Shown: positions 1 to 12,092 of the stretch, piece after piece
How positions within the stretch are numbered: position 1 is the first letter of the stretch
Layout of the letters: every line of letters starts with the position of its first letter
Source of the DNA: Apostichopus japonicus
Lineage: Eukaryota; Echinodermata; Holothuroidea; Aspidochirotida; Stichopodidae
Direction of reading: 5' to 3'
NCBI RefSeq assembly: GCF_037975245.1
Contig: NC_092577.1
Location: 32,800,898-32,864,897 of the forward strand
DNA: 64,000 nucleotides
Notes under the pieces: generated by a model
The model's database searches: none
The model's input: only the letters and a program-made list of their open reading frames with translations
What the model was told of the DNA's origin: nothing
Translations under genes and position numbers: made by a program

Positions 1-2800
1 GTTGTCTTTAGTGATTAATTTCATATTTGCTCAAAGGGTTTGGAATGTAACGAGCATGTGAACCCCTATTGATCTCATATGCGTTTCAGTAAATCGTTAA
101 AGATTGTGGCCGGCAGTAAAAGCTCGTTTCATTGTTACTAATATTACTAACATATATTAGGCAATATAACAGTTACGTCAAAACCATAATAACATGACAG
201 AACAATTAATAGTATGTTTAGTAATAATTGCTACGTGCAGTTTCATCATCGCCTATACTAGTGGAATGATTATTTTAAGAAATTAATCAATTAACAGTTA
301 TCGATTACTTCCAATACTTCATGCACGGGTAAAAGTTTTTACCAACTTTAGGTACAAATTCAGCCACCCAGTCCTTGGTTTAAAAAAAAATCCGTTTTAA
401 CGATTGTTTTTTAAAAGTTTAAGCAGCCATTTCGTACTTATTAATTTTCAACAAGAGCATTGATGACAGTTTTAAGGGATGTTAAGTTTGCTTTGTAACT
501 GTATACATACATTTATATGGAAAACGATTAATAGTGCAAAGATTCGTCCAGCTTTGGTGAAGCATTATACTTTGCGACAGTCGCCCGAGAGCCCGGTCGG
601 TGAATTATATGTCACCGGACCCCTGGCCCCTTTTTAAGTCTTTATTTCCCCTAAGTATATGATTAAAATGAGAATAAATTTCCCGGACTCCTTAACTGAC
701 GCCGGTTCCGAGGCTTTAGTAAGTGCATCCACCCCCCACCCCCCCCCCGCCCCTTCAAAGACCTCCTCCTGTCGCCAGGACCGATTTGCAGCGGCCGGAT
801 GGCAGCAAATACAAACAAAACTGGTGCTTTAACTTAAGGGAAAAAATAAGATAGTTAAGAAGGAAAAAAATACATAATTAGGATACTCATCTACCACAAC
901 ATCATGCAAATCAAAATTAACCATGTTTTGACAATTTATTTCTTATTTACGGCTTGGCTTGCCTATAGAAAGTGATAATTCTGTGTAAATTCTCAGATTC
1001 AAAAGCACCAGGCGTTCACTCAATACAATCATAACACTTGGGGTTATACGCCCTCATTTAACAGCTATATACAAAGCCAGTTTAGACGCTAGCAGTGAGT
1101 TACTTTCTTTTCTTTGGTACAGGATTTACAACAACAAAACTTAGGGAAGGACGAGATCACCAACCGTTATATTACCCTGTCGTTATTAGTCGTATAATTG
1201 TGCAGAAAAAAAACTGCAAAAAGATTCTTATCAGTTTAAGCAATAACAAATACCTGGATGCAAAATTATATACATTTTTTTGTAGATATTTAAGAAAAAA
1301 AATTGTTTTTCAAAACTGTTATATAATGCCACCATCCCACCAGGTTATATCTGCAAGTTTGAAAACGCGCATACAATTTTGCAGGGCTGAGTCGAGTGTG
1401 ACCTTTTACAGCGGCTTAACCAGCGATTTACTGAAAAGGGGCTCCTCCCCAGGACTAGGCCTGAAGCGATAGGGATAAGGGGACGGGATAAGGGGACGGG
1501 GTACAGCCCAGAGACCCGGGGTCAATATGGAGACCCGGATGATTATGTGATGTATGCTAATACATTTTGTCATTCTCTTAATATACTAAAGGAGAAATGA
1601 AAGCTTCAAGAAGCATTACCAAAAGGTGAATTTTTCCTATTTTTTTGTTTTTGGAACTAATTAATAGCTCTCAAATCTTTAGCCCATAATAACTGTTATA
1701 CGACTTTCTTATATACGTTTGCATAGACAACATTGCGCTGAAACTACTATTAACGCCAATGTACTCGTTAAGTAGACAGATCTATCGGATTCACCCGAAA
1801 ATGTCACTAATTTTGATTGTCAGTGAATCTGGTGGAGATAAAGAATGCGGTTATTTGCAGCAGCTGCTTCAAGCATAAAACCACAAACAAACCATTCGTC
1901 AGACACGCTATGTTTTTTTTTGGGGGGGGGGGTGGGGGGTATTCATGAACACAGAGAGCCTACGTGTACCCTTAATCCATCCTATGTCGTCTTTGACAAA
2001 TAGATGGCTGTGATTCGCATATTTTGCACAAATAACGAAACGTAAAAAAATCCTCTGAAGTACTAATTACTAAAAAGTTTATCCACGTGTGATTAGCATA
2101 GTATTTGTTGCAAGAATAATGTACAGACGTTAGAAACTAACAACTTAATGCGTATTTAGTTGGTCAGAGTTTTCTGCCTGGAAACGACCCGGCGGCTTAT
2201 TTAATCTCGTTTTGATACTTTTTTTGTTATTTGTAATCGACGGGGGGAAAAAAACGGAAGTAGATGACGTATTTCGTCTTGCGTGCGTGCGTGCTTGTCA
2301 GTCGAGAATTGGTACCGCAGAAGTACAAGCAAATGTTTAATGTGCCTTTGTTAGCTTGTTCTTGTTGTTTATTTTGTGTTTGAGAGGGTGTGGGTGGGGA
2401 AGAGGATTATTTTTGACTAAATATACGTTTATTCATAGAATACGGTTTATAGTCTATTAAGATTCACATGAATGCGATGGTTTGATTATAAAGTTAAGAA
2501 ATGTCTTTGCTTGCTTCGGAACAACCAAATCATTATTTTCTACCACTATACATTGTGCAATTAAGGAGCATTATAACATTGCTGTTATAAGTGCAATCCA
2601 AACACCTGCGGCTATCTACCCCCCCCCCCCCACCCTCACACTGAGCAACCTGCAAAGACTACCAACACGGATCATGTTCTACAGTTACAGAAAAAGGAGA
2701 ATATTTTAGCTGTTTATGTCCCTTTGATATGACAAATATTTGAAACTTGAGAAATAATATAGATCTAACCAATGTCTGTAATAACTGGATACTAACAATT
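1..2800. other. Non-coding stretch, no gene recognised
   Basis: AT-rich sequence with stops in every frame. Short open frames here, including the longest at 1095-1472, have no recognisable domain and no coding-like composition. Visible small structures are a C-rich tract near 731-752, a G-rich tract at about 1921-1938, a perfect 13-bp tandem duplication GGGATAAGGGGAC at 1472-1484 and 1485-1497, a short GTGC run near 2280-2293 and a poly-C tract near 2620-2630. I see no RNA gene. Confidence 0.7.
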
Positions 2801-2808
2801 TGAGAATA

Positions 2809-3119
2809 CAGTGGCGTAGGAAGGTATTTTTGAGTGGGGGGGGGGGCTGAAGATTTTTTGTTTGCATTTCCAGGTGGCCACAGATGCAATCTGGTGCAAT
2901 ATATTACACTTCAACACCCACTCCATTTTGTAAATAATTTTGCATTTTCACCTGGCCTTAGATGCAATTTGGTGCTCCAAATGAGAATTTTTTCTCATTT
3001 GGAAATGAAAAAGGGGTTTTCTGACTTGCGGAGCGGGGGGGGGGCGGAATGATACTCCCGCCCCCCATATTTTTCACTGGGGGGGCTGGCGCCCCCAGCC
3101 CCCGGTTCCTACGCCCTTG
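2809..3119. mobile_element. hAT-type non-autonomous element (MITE) with perfect 8-bp TSD
   Basis: The left end reads CAGTGGCGTAGGAA and the right end is the inverse of CAAGGGCGTAGGAA, giving 12 of 14 matching terminal bases. TGAGAATA stands immediately outside both ends (2801-2808 and 3120-3127), a perfect 8-bp target-site duplication. Eight-bp duplications with CAG-type ends are the hallmark of hAT elements. The 311-bp interior has no transposase, only G-rich and C-rich tracts and a segment mentioning GATGCAATCTGGTGC that is similar to a fragment near 46.05 kb. It must therefore have been moved by a transposase encoded elsewhere. The intact duplication suggests a fairly recent insertion. Confidence 0.88.
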
Positions 3120-3127
3120 TGAGAATA

Positions 3128-5111
3128 CCCAAAACGAACTTTCTGAGGTGGCCCTGTAAGGATGTGTATAGAATGTCCTCCTGAGTATACTGGTAGGAGG
3201 TATGGGGTCTAAACTGCCCTGAGATATACTTAGTCTAGTGATGTGTAGTTCCCCCTAATATACCGCAACGGATCGGAAAAGATTATCTTTCTTGTATAGA
3301 AAAACAAAAGAATGAAGTTACAGCTAGCGATTAGCCAGTCATATGATAAGTTAATTACTAACAACACTAGAGGGAGACTTGCACAGAATCTCACCGCGGA
3401 TAATTCACACTGATAGCCTGGCTTAGAACATCCCCCGCATTCAGGGGGACAAACTACACGATTTTACAGGCAAGTTTTAAAGAAAGAAGTAGCTGTCTTT
3501 ACTGCTAATTTATTTCTCCATTTCTCGTCATCCATGGAGTTTTAATATTGTTTGCATCCTGTCACATAATATATAAGAATACTATACAATATAACACACT
3601 CTCACGCAATGTTAATTATATGTTGCTTTGTATTCCTAGGGAGGGGGGGGGGCGGGGCTAAACGAAATCTACGAGACAAAACTAAATGGTTTGTGTAATA
3701 TATATCAGTTGTTGTGCCAATCATTAATAAGGGTTTTTAATCATGAAAAATGTTTAATTAACATTGCAAGAGATGATAATCTTTGATAAATTGAGCCAAA
3801 TATCCGATGACGTCATGTTGGATAACAAAGATAACAGCATTTAGAGTACCACGTATACGAATACCTGCAAACTCAGAAGAAAACCGCACCTGCAGTCTCT
3901 CTGTCATAATTATAGAACGCCGATTTAGACATTAATGTATTGATAATTGTTCAACATTAGCCCCCAATAGCTTATACTTCGAATCTAGAGAGAAGTCTAC
4001 TACTCCACTTATCTATCTCTGTTTTCATATTTAACATATGCATATTAATCCATCGTATCTATGGCAACCCAGCTTTCTTCGTCAATATTTACAAACCACA
4101 TATTCTGTTCTAAGGATTCCTCTAATCCGTTTTCTTTAGGGATATGCAATCGCTGTCATGCTAATTAGGTAGTGCGTTTATGATTACCGTAACAACAACA
4201 AAGAAGTACACAGTCTGGTTAAGGTTATTAGATATTTGCTAATTAATATAACTATATATTCTAGTAAATTACTCTACCCTATTGTCCTTGGTTTCTCTAT
4301 AATTCCAGTTGACAGATAAGCTAGCTACATGTAGCCTTCGTACCCACATATACCTCTCAGAAGTTCCATATCATAAGTTTTAGCGACAACTAAATTGTCT
4401 AAGTGGCAATTATACATATACTATACGTGTTAAGACAACTGTTTGTAATAATAATAAAAGTAAAAAAAATAATCATATATACCGGTACAACTTGCCATAT
4501 GAAACGGGTCATTCTTGAGTTTTACTTTTGAGGTGAAAGTTCCGATGCGAACCTATTCGATGTTTAAATTCCGTACAATGTGGATCACTGTTTAGTGTGA
4601 CAAAAGACAACCGCATTTTGAAATTCAACTGTGTGCGCATATGATTATATGTATACAGTATATTATATGCTAGGATTTGTGTTGTTGTAATATTCTGGCA
4701 ATCAGTGTGACGAGGTGGGGGTGGGGGAGGGGGGGGGGGGCGTGGAGGGCTACACCGTTTGATTTTATAATGATACGAGGCAGGGTTGAAGCCCCCGAGA
4801 AGTTTTCGTGGTTGTGCCCCTGTTGGTGGCGCAGCAAAAATCTTAACTTCATTGCCAACGTCAATCACAACGTAAGAAAATTGTCTCACCATACTAACGT
4901 GAAAAACTGTCGTAGCATGAAAAACTGTCGTAGCGTGAAAACAATATGGTAAAAACATTCGTTATATGGAGATCAATTATATCATCATAAAAAAAACCCA
5001 TCAAGATGACATGAGATATAACATCAAAGAATACCGCGCAGGGGTTAAGGTGAGTAGCATGCTCGATTTACCAGATGTACATACACTGTTACGCTTCCAA
5101 TTAACCACAGC
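3128..5111. other. Non-coding stretch with an 18-bp tandem duplication
   Basis: No gene recognised. It holds G tracts near 3643-3653 and 4726-4740. An 18-bp unit, GTGAAAAACTGTCGTAGC, occurs at 4899-4916 and 4917-4934 (one change) with a partial third unit to 4942. Overlapping open frames at 4509-4958 run through low-complexity proline- or glycine-rich sequence and are not convincing genes. Confidence 0.7.
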
Positions 5112-5292
5112 TGCATGCTTCGTGCATGCTTTGAGCGTGTTTTGTGCGTGCTTCGTGCATGCTTTGTGCGTGCATGCTTTGTGCATGCTTTGTGCGTACT
5201 TTGTGCATGCTTCGTGCATGCCTTTTGCGTGCTTTGTGCATGCTTTGTACATGCTTTATGTGTGCTTTGTGCATGCTTTTTCATGCTTTGAA
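5112..5292. repeat. 11-bp minisatellite (GCTTTGTGCAT)n
   Basis: About 16 degenerate copies of an 11-bp unit close to GCTTTGTGCAT, with variants such as GCTTCGTGCAT and GCTTTGTGCGT. Because 11 is not a multiple of three and the unit contains few stops, several frames stay open on both strands, giving Cys-, Ala- and His-rich translations. These frames come from the repeat and do not indicate a protein. Confidence 0.9.
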
Positions 5293-5591
5293 TGTAACTA
5301 ACTTCATTACGTATTTGTCATATGCACCTAGTTAACATATTGAGTACATAACTGTGTAATGTTTACACTGTGTCGACCATTGAATAATTAGAAGAAAATA
5401 TGACACCGTTTTGTTACCATGTTTTTCTTGTCAATACTGTTTAACAATTGTGATAAACGTTAGACAGCAATAGCTATAAACTCTATTACTTATCGTACAT
5501 TCAACATAAAAACGCTTTTTGAATAGATTTTGAAATGAAAGGTGTTGAAAAGCAAATCTTATAAATGTATCATAATTCCAAATTAACTATC
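5293..5591. other. Non-coding spacer
   Basis: About 300 AT-rich bases between the 11-bp minisatellite and the PLE insertion. No open frame, RNA gene or repeat unit recognised. Confidence 0.6.
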
Positions 5592-5606
5592 CTGTTTACA
5601 TATTGT

Positions 5607-5827
5607 GTAAAAGTAAGTAAGCCTGACGTTTCGATCCTAGCAGGATCTTCTTCAGAGGCTAAATGACAAGTACAGTAACAGAAGGGACAAAAACACGTAC
5701 AGAAAACAGACAGGTTAATGAGCACGGTGAACACAATGAGATAGATGAAAGGGGATTATAAGTAGACAAGGGATGGTGAGAAGAAAGCAACAGGGAAAGA
5801 GGAGAGGTAGGAGATTTTTTTGATTTT
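5607..5827 (-). mobile_element. 5'-truncated Penelope-like element 3' end with 15-bp TSD
   Basis: A 221-bp insertion flanked by perfect direct copies of CTGTTTACATATTGT at 5592-5606 and 5828-5842. Read on the minus strand it starts in a C/T-rich segment and ends with the CTGAAGA, hairpin, GAAAC arrangement that closes many Penelope-like retroelements, followed by a short TTAC-type tail. No endonuclease or reverse transcriptase sequence remains, so this is a heavily 5'-truncated copy. The long perfect duplication shows that the boundaries are real and the insertion not very old. Assignment to PLE rests on the terminal motif, which is known from that group; the duplication is seen directly. Confidence 0.78.
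5620..5660 (-). ncRNA. Hammerhead ribozyme core of the PLE 3' end
   Basis: On the minus strand the order is helix I strand AGCCT, CTGAAGA (fits CUGANGA), an A, helix II GATCCT-GCT-AGGATC (6 perfect pairs, 3-nt loop), GAAA, then CGTC with a GUC cleavage triplet, then AGGCT closing helix I. All conserved core bases of a type I hammerhead are present. Between GAAA and the cleavage triplet only C and G remain, so helix III is reduced to the self-complementary ACGU. Such a fold would need dimer formation or would cut poorly. PLE-encoded hammerheads with very short helix III are described in the literature; activity of this copy is not shown. Confidence 0.65.
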
Positions 5828-5842
5828 CTGTTTACATATTGT

Positions 5843-8800
5843 TAAAACCAAAGTAGGTGACTATCCTATGAAATGTTGCCAATCCAATCTAATTCATCAC
5901 ATACTTAACTTGCTAATTGAATAGGCGTGGATCCAGGGTTGTTGTGGTTAAAACCGCTCCACCTTTTCAACCTCACACAACAAATTAAAGCACACATCAT
6001 CGGCAAAAGTTTTCGTGTGGACTTAATTATGTACAAAGTTTATAGCCTAAAGATACCTGCAATATCAACTATTTCACCTTCAATATTTTTTATCTCTTTT
6101 TGTTTTTTTGGGAGGGACTCCCACATAACCCTACATTTGTAATCGGCTTCCAAGACCTCAGAAGCACTTACATTCCTCTTTAAACTTATGTATTCGCCAC
6201 CCCTCCCCCTTTTTCTAATCTTCATTTGGTACGTTCTGTTAATAAGCGCAAACAAAAATAGTGACAGGCTTCGACAATTATTGAAGGTATATTCTGTTGT
6301 TAGCAATGTAACACTTATGTGCATGGAGGAGAGAGTATTTCACCGTGTTGGAAGAAACCATCCTAATTAATGTGTCCTATAAATAGAGGTATGGTTGACC
6401 TAAATGTATCGCACCCAATTTTAATTGGCTAAACCTGCGCCTATGCTCTCAAAAGTGGATCATAGTAGGTGGCCTAGCTTTGACGGTCATTCCGGGAGAT
6501 GTTCTTCAAAAGTTTTATTTTTACTCTAATTATTTCCTTTGTTGATTTATCCTTGAAATGTGATACATGTAGAGTATTTGCTCAGCTGCCAATGTTTCTG
6601 TATTTAGATTTGTTTGTTCTTTAGCATTAACATTATTCAGATCGACTTACACGATGACATGATAACCCATTGACATTTAATCTGATATTGCCAGATGCTT
6701 GAGCAAAAAATATCACTCCAATTTGAAAATCACATATACTTTGCTATAACAAAAAGAAGAAGAAGAAATATCGTGGTCTTGACCTCAGAAGTAAGTTCCC
6801 GGTAAATTTTAGTGAGGCAATGAACTTCAGCCACCGGAAATATTCCTCCAACAAATGGAACCGCTGTCTCTCCAATGACAGTTCGCTTCGAACAACTGCG
6901 ATCATGTAATGTAGATAGGAATAATCTTGGAAATTAGGACAACCTACAATTTGGTGTCGAAAGTAGTTCAAGAACTGGTGTTCTGACGATGCGATTTCGC
7001 CACCTTTGAAGATCCATTTCCGCGAAATATTTCCTCAACTAGATCATGTGACTCCCCGAGGATATTGTCCAGGTATAAACCCGTTCACAGTTGAATTATT
7101 GTAATTTAGGCACGATGTAAAAAAGGAAATAGAAATGTTCTTTCGTATATACCATTTGGAGTTTGTGATTTAATTAATAGCAGCGATGGTTGGTGTCGTT
7201 GTCACTCACATTTTATAAACAGAGAAAGAGCGGAGTATTCCATTACCCTTATCTTGAACTCGGAGAACTTATTTAGGCTCTACCTTTTGAGTGAGAGCCG
7301 GAACTGAGCTCTTGTGATCAAGAAAGTTTATGGCACAGATAAGTCCAACATAATGCCTTCGTTCAGGTACCTGCTTTGCTTTATGTAAGATATCTGAGAC
7401 ATGTATAAGAAGTTAATTAAACTCTTTTTTTTTTCTTCACTCCTTTCGGGTGAGTAGTTGTATAGTTCTGCAATCCAGGTTGTGATATAAATGGGGTCTT
7501 TCAACTAATTTGAAAATGTGCTTCCGCAAAGTTAAAGTAGTGCGGAAGGGAATAACAAGATAATCACACGTATAACTTCAATGTTAGAATTCATATTAGA
7601 GATCTTAAAGAAATGTTTATCTAATTTATGCAAAATAGGAGTTAATAATTCAACTAATTCAATGACTAATTCAATTACTACCAAGTCGGATAATAAAACA
7701 TACTTGTGTTTGTGTATCACGTTATATGAGCTGAACCCACTGGTCACGCCCATACGCAATTGCTCAAATTGGAAATCTTATGCTGTCGAACGGTTATCCG
7801 GGTATTTTCGTGACCCGAGGTCAAACCAAAGTAATTGGAGGAAAACAAGTAGGCTTTTACATAAATATTTAACGAGAAGCTATTTCACAGTGTTATCTGA
7901 AAGCTACATAATTATGTCTAAATATGGCGAATCTCTGTGAGATTTCCTAATAATAAACATGACGTATATTTTCAGAACACAAACGGAAGTGAGTAAATGC
8001 TATACGCTCAGACCTCCGCCGACCAGTCATTAGCCAGATGAAAGCGCGAACAAGTCTTCACGACAGGTTGACGAACCTTTTTGCCAAAGTTAATCTACGC
8101 CTTGGACCAATGAAAATCCCCATTAGGCACGTACTTCACGTACATAATGGCGATCTTTGTGTAAACGTGTTCGACCATCCGTACAACTCATTCCACAGTA
8201 CACCGTACTTTCACTCCATCCACATACAAAACGTAACGCGCAAACGTTAACAGGAAATGACGTATTTGCGAACGACAAGATGGTAATGTGGTTTGCACTA
8301 CGATTACGTGACGTCATCACATACAGTGCCACCGCTAATTCCCCTTATATTATATGTAAACATATATCAAATCAAAACTTAAATAAGTTGTCTTCATTTG
8401 GTTATTTTTTTTTCCTTAATGACTTTAAGCAAACATTCTATATTTGAAATGAAAACAAAAAGGCAATTCATAATGTGAATACCTTACATAGCTTTACGCA
8501 ATATAGTAAAATCTGCATCCAAGTTTAATGAAAAGACCTGAAGCATTTCATATACCTGTATGTTAACGAACACTCTCAGAAATTCCCAGGGGCATCCGTC
8601 CTATTTTGTGAATACAATTTATACTAATTGCCCATGCACAAGTGCAACCAGTATGATCCGCTTATGTATCTTATGCATTTTCTATATAAAAGGGCGCTGA
8701 ACTTTGGGTAGAAACTTCTGCTGACCGAGCAACATATAGTGACAAAAATAAACTCTCAATGGTACAATTTATTTCATCTGTTAAGTACAAGATGACTTCA

Positions 8801-10330
8801 TTCTGCAATCATGTGAGAAAGCGTTTTGACTTTGCTAATATTTTGTCGAAACATCTCGGCTACAACTGTATATTGGTTTGGATAAGAAGATAAACAGCTA
8901 TTTGGTGGGTTAAACACTCTAAATGAAGGATTGTTAACACATGTGTACATCAGTGATGAGACGGAAGAGAGGTACATGCAATAGGGAGCCTGAGTATGGA
9001 GAGGCCCTAAATGGGAAGGACACATAATAGTTATCAGTTGCGACACGAAATTCAATAGATAAAAACGAAGATACTAAGAGCTTCATGACGTCAAATAGGA
9101 GCTGTGACGTCATCATCAAATTAATCTTAAAGGAGCATGCCCAACGATTTAGCATAATTATTTTAATGCTCAATATTTTGGAAACTGGAGAGGCCAACCA
9201 ATTATTAATAGCTCTCATTTTTTCCCTCTATTATATTGGTCTGTGACTCATCGAGGCTAGACCTCTACCCAAAGTCCTCCATTTTTTAACCTCTATATAT
9301 TTTCAAAACTATATACACGTTACTTTGGATTGATAGTGAAAAAAAGCTTCTTCTCGGATGAAATCTGAGAAGTACAAGAGGGCGAACCGTATCGTAGTAA
9401 AAAAAATTTCATATTTGTTTCATGATTAGTGCGAAGCCATATCCATAATGCTTTATCATTTAACGGCTATGAGCCCACGTTTGGTTCTTCGTTATGAATT
9501 TGGTTTACTCATGCGAAAAGTAAATGGACACCGCTGCTTCACCAAAAGTAGTCTTTTTTTGTGTGAAAATCAATATTCCTAAATAATATGGGTTTTCTTT
9601 TTCTGTCTTGAACTTTGGTAATATTTCTTGAAAGTATCATCACTTCCCAGCTTCCTGCGTAATGAATTTAAGTTGTGACGAGTACGAAATAAGAAAGTTT
9701 AGTGAAAATTTTTGGTATGTATAATATATATATACGGTGTATTTAGGAAAGTACAGGGTATAACCTATAGGCCGTTTGAGCTCTCGCATCTAATGCGTTA
9801 AGGATTTATCTATTATCTATTACTCTGCAGGGTTTTTTTTATTGGCTAATTTTCTTTCTTCGCAGGCCGGCTCTTGAAGTTTTCGCAGCCTAACCCTTGA
9901 TTATATGTTTACCTAAAGGTTATTATCAACTATATGATAAGTTTAAAGCTTCAATCATTAATCCCAATACATATACCGTATCACTACATACTGATGTAGA
10001 ACCCCATGAAGTCTTTCGAATTGTTACATTTACTTTGAAGAATTATGGATCAACACATTTTCTGGCATATTTCTGCTTAATGTATGTAGTAGTATACGAT
10101 CACACAGAAATACATTGTATTGTGTTTATATGTTCTATAGGCTTTTTTAATCTTTTCGTGTGTGTAACATCCAATCTGAAGAATTTGATCATAAGCCAAA
10201 AAATGTCAAAATAAATAATTCAAAAACGTTAACAAAATACTTGTTTCTAATTACATTTTTATCCTGTCTTTGTATCTGGTCTATTTTCTCTGTTGTATTC
10301 GTCATCACTTACCTTCTATAAACAGATTAA
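5843..10330. other. Long non-coding stretch
   Basis: About 4.5 kb with no gene I can support. Short open frames (for example 6040-6324 minus, 7581-7940 plus, 8157-8447 plus, 9897-10214 plus) lack domains, splice context or coding bias. Palindromic CRE-like TGACGTCA-type sites occur near 8311 and 9085-9115. A TATA-like site near 8683 is listed separately. The rest is unique-looking AT-rich sequence. Confidence 0.65.
8683..8694 (+). promoter_or_regulatory. Possible TATA box upstream of a 44-codon ORF
   Basis: TATATAAAAGGG is close to an ideal animal TATA box. A start would be expected near 8713, and an ATG at 8759 opens a 44-codon frame ending at 8893. The small protein has no signal peptide or motif I recognise. 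AT-rich DNA produces such sites by chance, so this is only a candidate core promoter. Confidence 0.22.
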
Positions 10331-10336
10331 ATATAC

Positions 10337-10407
<71 letters not shown>

Positions 10408-10425
10408 TATATATATAATATATAT

Positions 10426-10457
<32 letters not shown>
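10331..10457. repeat. (TA)n microsatellite, about 127 bp
   Basis: Nearly pure TA dinucleotide with a few AA interruptions near 10400-10440. Open frames of alternating Tyr and Ile across it are artefacts. Confidence 0.97.
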
Positions 10458-11997
10458 AAGAATTCAGAGAAGCCAAAAAGGAATGAAAACGAGGTCACCA
10501 TTGCCACCTCATTATATATCACTATCATCAGAAACATCTCATATATTTCTATTCTTTTCTTCTTATTTGGAGAAACAATAAAACCATTGATTCCATTACA
10601 TTTAAAAATAGAACTTCAGACTGCCAGTTCAGTCACCTTTATATCTGGCCACAATAATTCCACTAATTAATTGCTACTTCTTTTCTGGGTCAAAAAGCTG
10701 AAACTATGTCATTTAAGGCAAAGTTCATTACCCACAAGTTCCCTGCAGAGGGATAACTTAAGGGGATGAGAATAGGCTAAAGAGAGCGAGTTTGTCCGTA
10801 ATAACTTTGTAATAGGCCTGATTAAAATGTCATTAACCGATAAACAGGATAAAGACTTCTTAGCGACATATGCTTATAAGAAAACCACAATTTATAATTA
10901 CCAAATAATTTCTATTTATTATTTTATGGAATCTGAAAAGGGATGAAATTTGTTTTAATTTTTTTTTAAAGCTGCGTGTTTGTGAATTTTAGATATGAAT
11001 CAATAATAAATCAAGAGGTTTTCAATGGAGACGTTCCCTGCGGTGTATAACTTCCTGGAAAAGCATAGAACAAATTGAAAAGTTTAATAAAATTAATAAA
11101 TACCCTTTACTCCCATTCCCTCTTCCCCCTTCCCCTCCCCCTCCACCCCCATCCCACCGATTCATACACCTCCTTGTTATATAGACCTAAATCTATGCTA
11201 GGATTCGAATAATGAATTATTCAAGATTTGATCTAATCTTGGGGAACGAGTAAATCAGCATAGGTAGATTTTCCTTGGGTTTGAGTATCCGTGCGAGTGC
11301 ATACTACTGCATTACACTTGCAAAAAGCTCGGAGTATACTAGAGTACACATTGATGCGGGCAATTACGAGTACAGACCACTGTGCTAGAATGCGAGTACT
11401 CTATTAAGTACGCTCTATAAGTCTGATTTAAACCAAATTGCAAATTTTCTTAAGATTCTTAAGAAACCAAACAACAACAACAAGTTTAAAATGAGGCCAT
11501 CTTTACGAACATATGACAGTTAACGATACGATATGTAGTCTATAATTTTTAATTTTTGAATAATAATCATATAAATATTATACTTAAATCTGGGATTTTA
11601 TGATACCAGTTCTGAAATTTATTCGAATTTATCATCAGCGATGAGCTTTTTTTTTTTAATTTTCAACTTCAACAATCTTAAGTTTGCTACATTCACCTGC
11701 ATACATAAATCCACTTAACCTAAAATAGCTATAAATACATTTGATTTCCAAAAAACCTATTTATGGTTAATCTGAGATGGCAATTATGACCCTGTTTTGC
11801 TAATCATCAAATGAACTGACACAATGATTAATCTGTTTTCATTTCCACAATTTTTAAGTTGTCAATCATGTGCCATGGAGCGCCGAAACATTTATCAACC
11901 CATTAATTAAACTGTTTTCTTTAGGTTGAAGTTCATCTTTTACCCCCTTAAACGTGATACATATATTATGGGAGGAAACAGCAGTGTAGAGGCATAG
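10458..11997. other. Non-coding stretch
   Basis: About 1.5 kb with no recognised gene or element. It holds a C-rich segment near 11108-11158 and a loosely repetitive part at 11285-11410 in which GAGTAC and GAGTATAC words recur. Confidence 0.65.
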
Positions 11998-12013
11998 TGC
12001 ATGCGTACGTATA
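11998..12013. repeat. Left copy of 16-bp direct repeat flanking the PLE and (TA)n block
   Basis: TGCATGCGTAC-G-TATA here matches TGCATGCGTAC-A-TATA at 12855-12870 in 15 of 16 positions. The two copies bracket the whole (TA)n, PLE, (TA)n block, as a target duplication would. The words are alternating purine-pyrimidine, so slippage or chance is also possible. Confidence 0.55.
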
Positions 12014-12014
12014 T

Positions 12015-12088
<74 letters not shown>
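12009..12088. repeat. (TA)n microsatellite on the left side of the PLE fragment
   Basis: About 80 bp of nearly pure TA that runs directly into the retroelement reading frame at 12089. A matching TA tract begins after the element at 12721, so TA sequence brackets the insertion. Confidence 0.95.

Positions 12089-12091
<3 letters not shown>

Positions 12092-12092
<1 letters not shown>

Noticed and set aside
1095-1472. 125-residue plus-strand frame, one of the longest non-repeat frames
   Set aside because: It starts at a non-ATG codon and shows no motif, splice context or coding-type codon use.
4509-4958. 149-residue minus-strand frame
   Set aside because: It includes a Pro run from a G tract and a tandem repeat, has no domain, and overlaps other equally plausible frames.
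5001-5335. Overlapping Cys/Ala/His- and Lys/His-rich frames on both strands
   Set aside because: They follow the 11-bp minisatellite and are open in several frames at once.
9085-9115. Two CRE-like TGACGTCA sites close together
   Set aside because: Similar sites occur at several other places in the window, and no promoter or exon is next to them.
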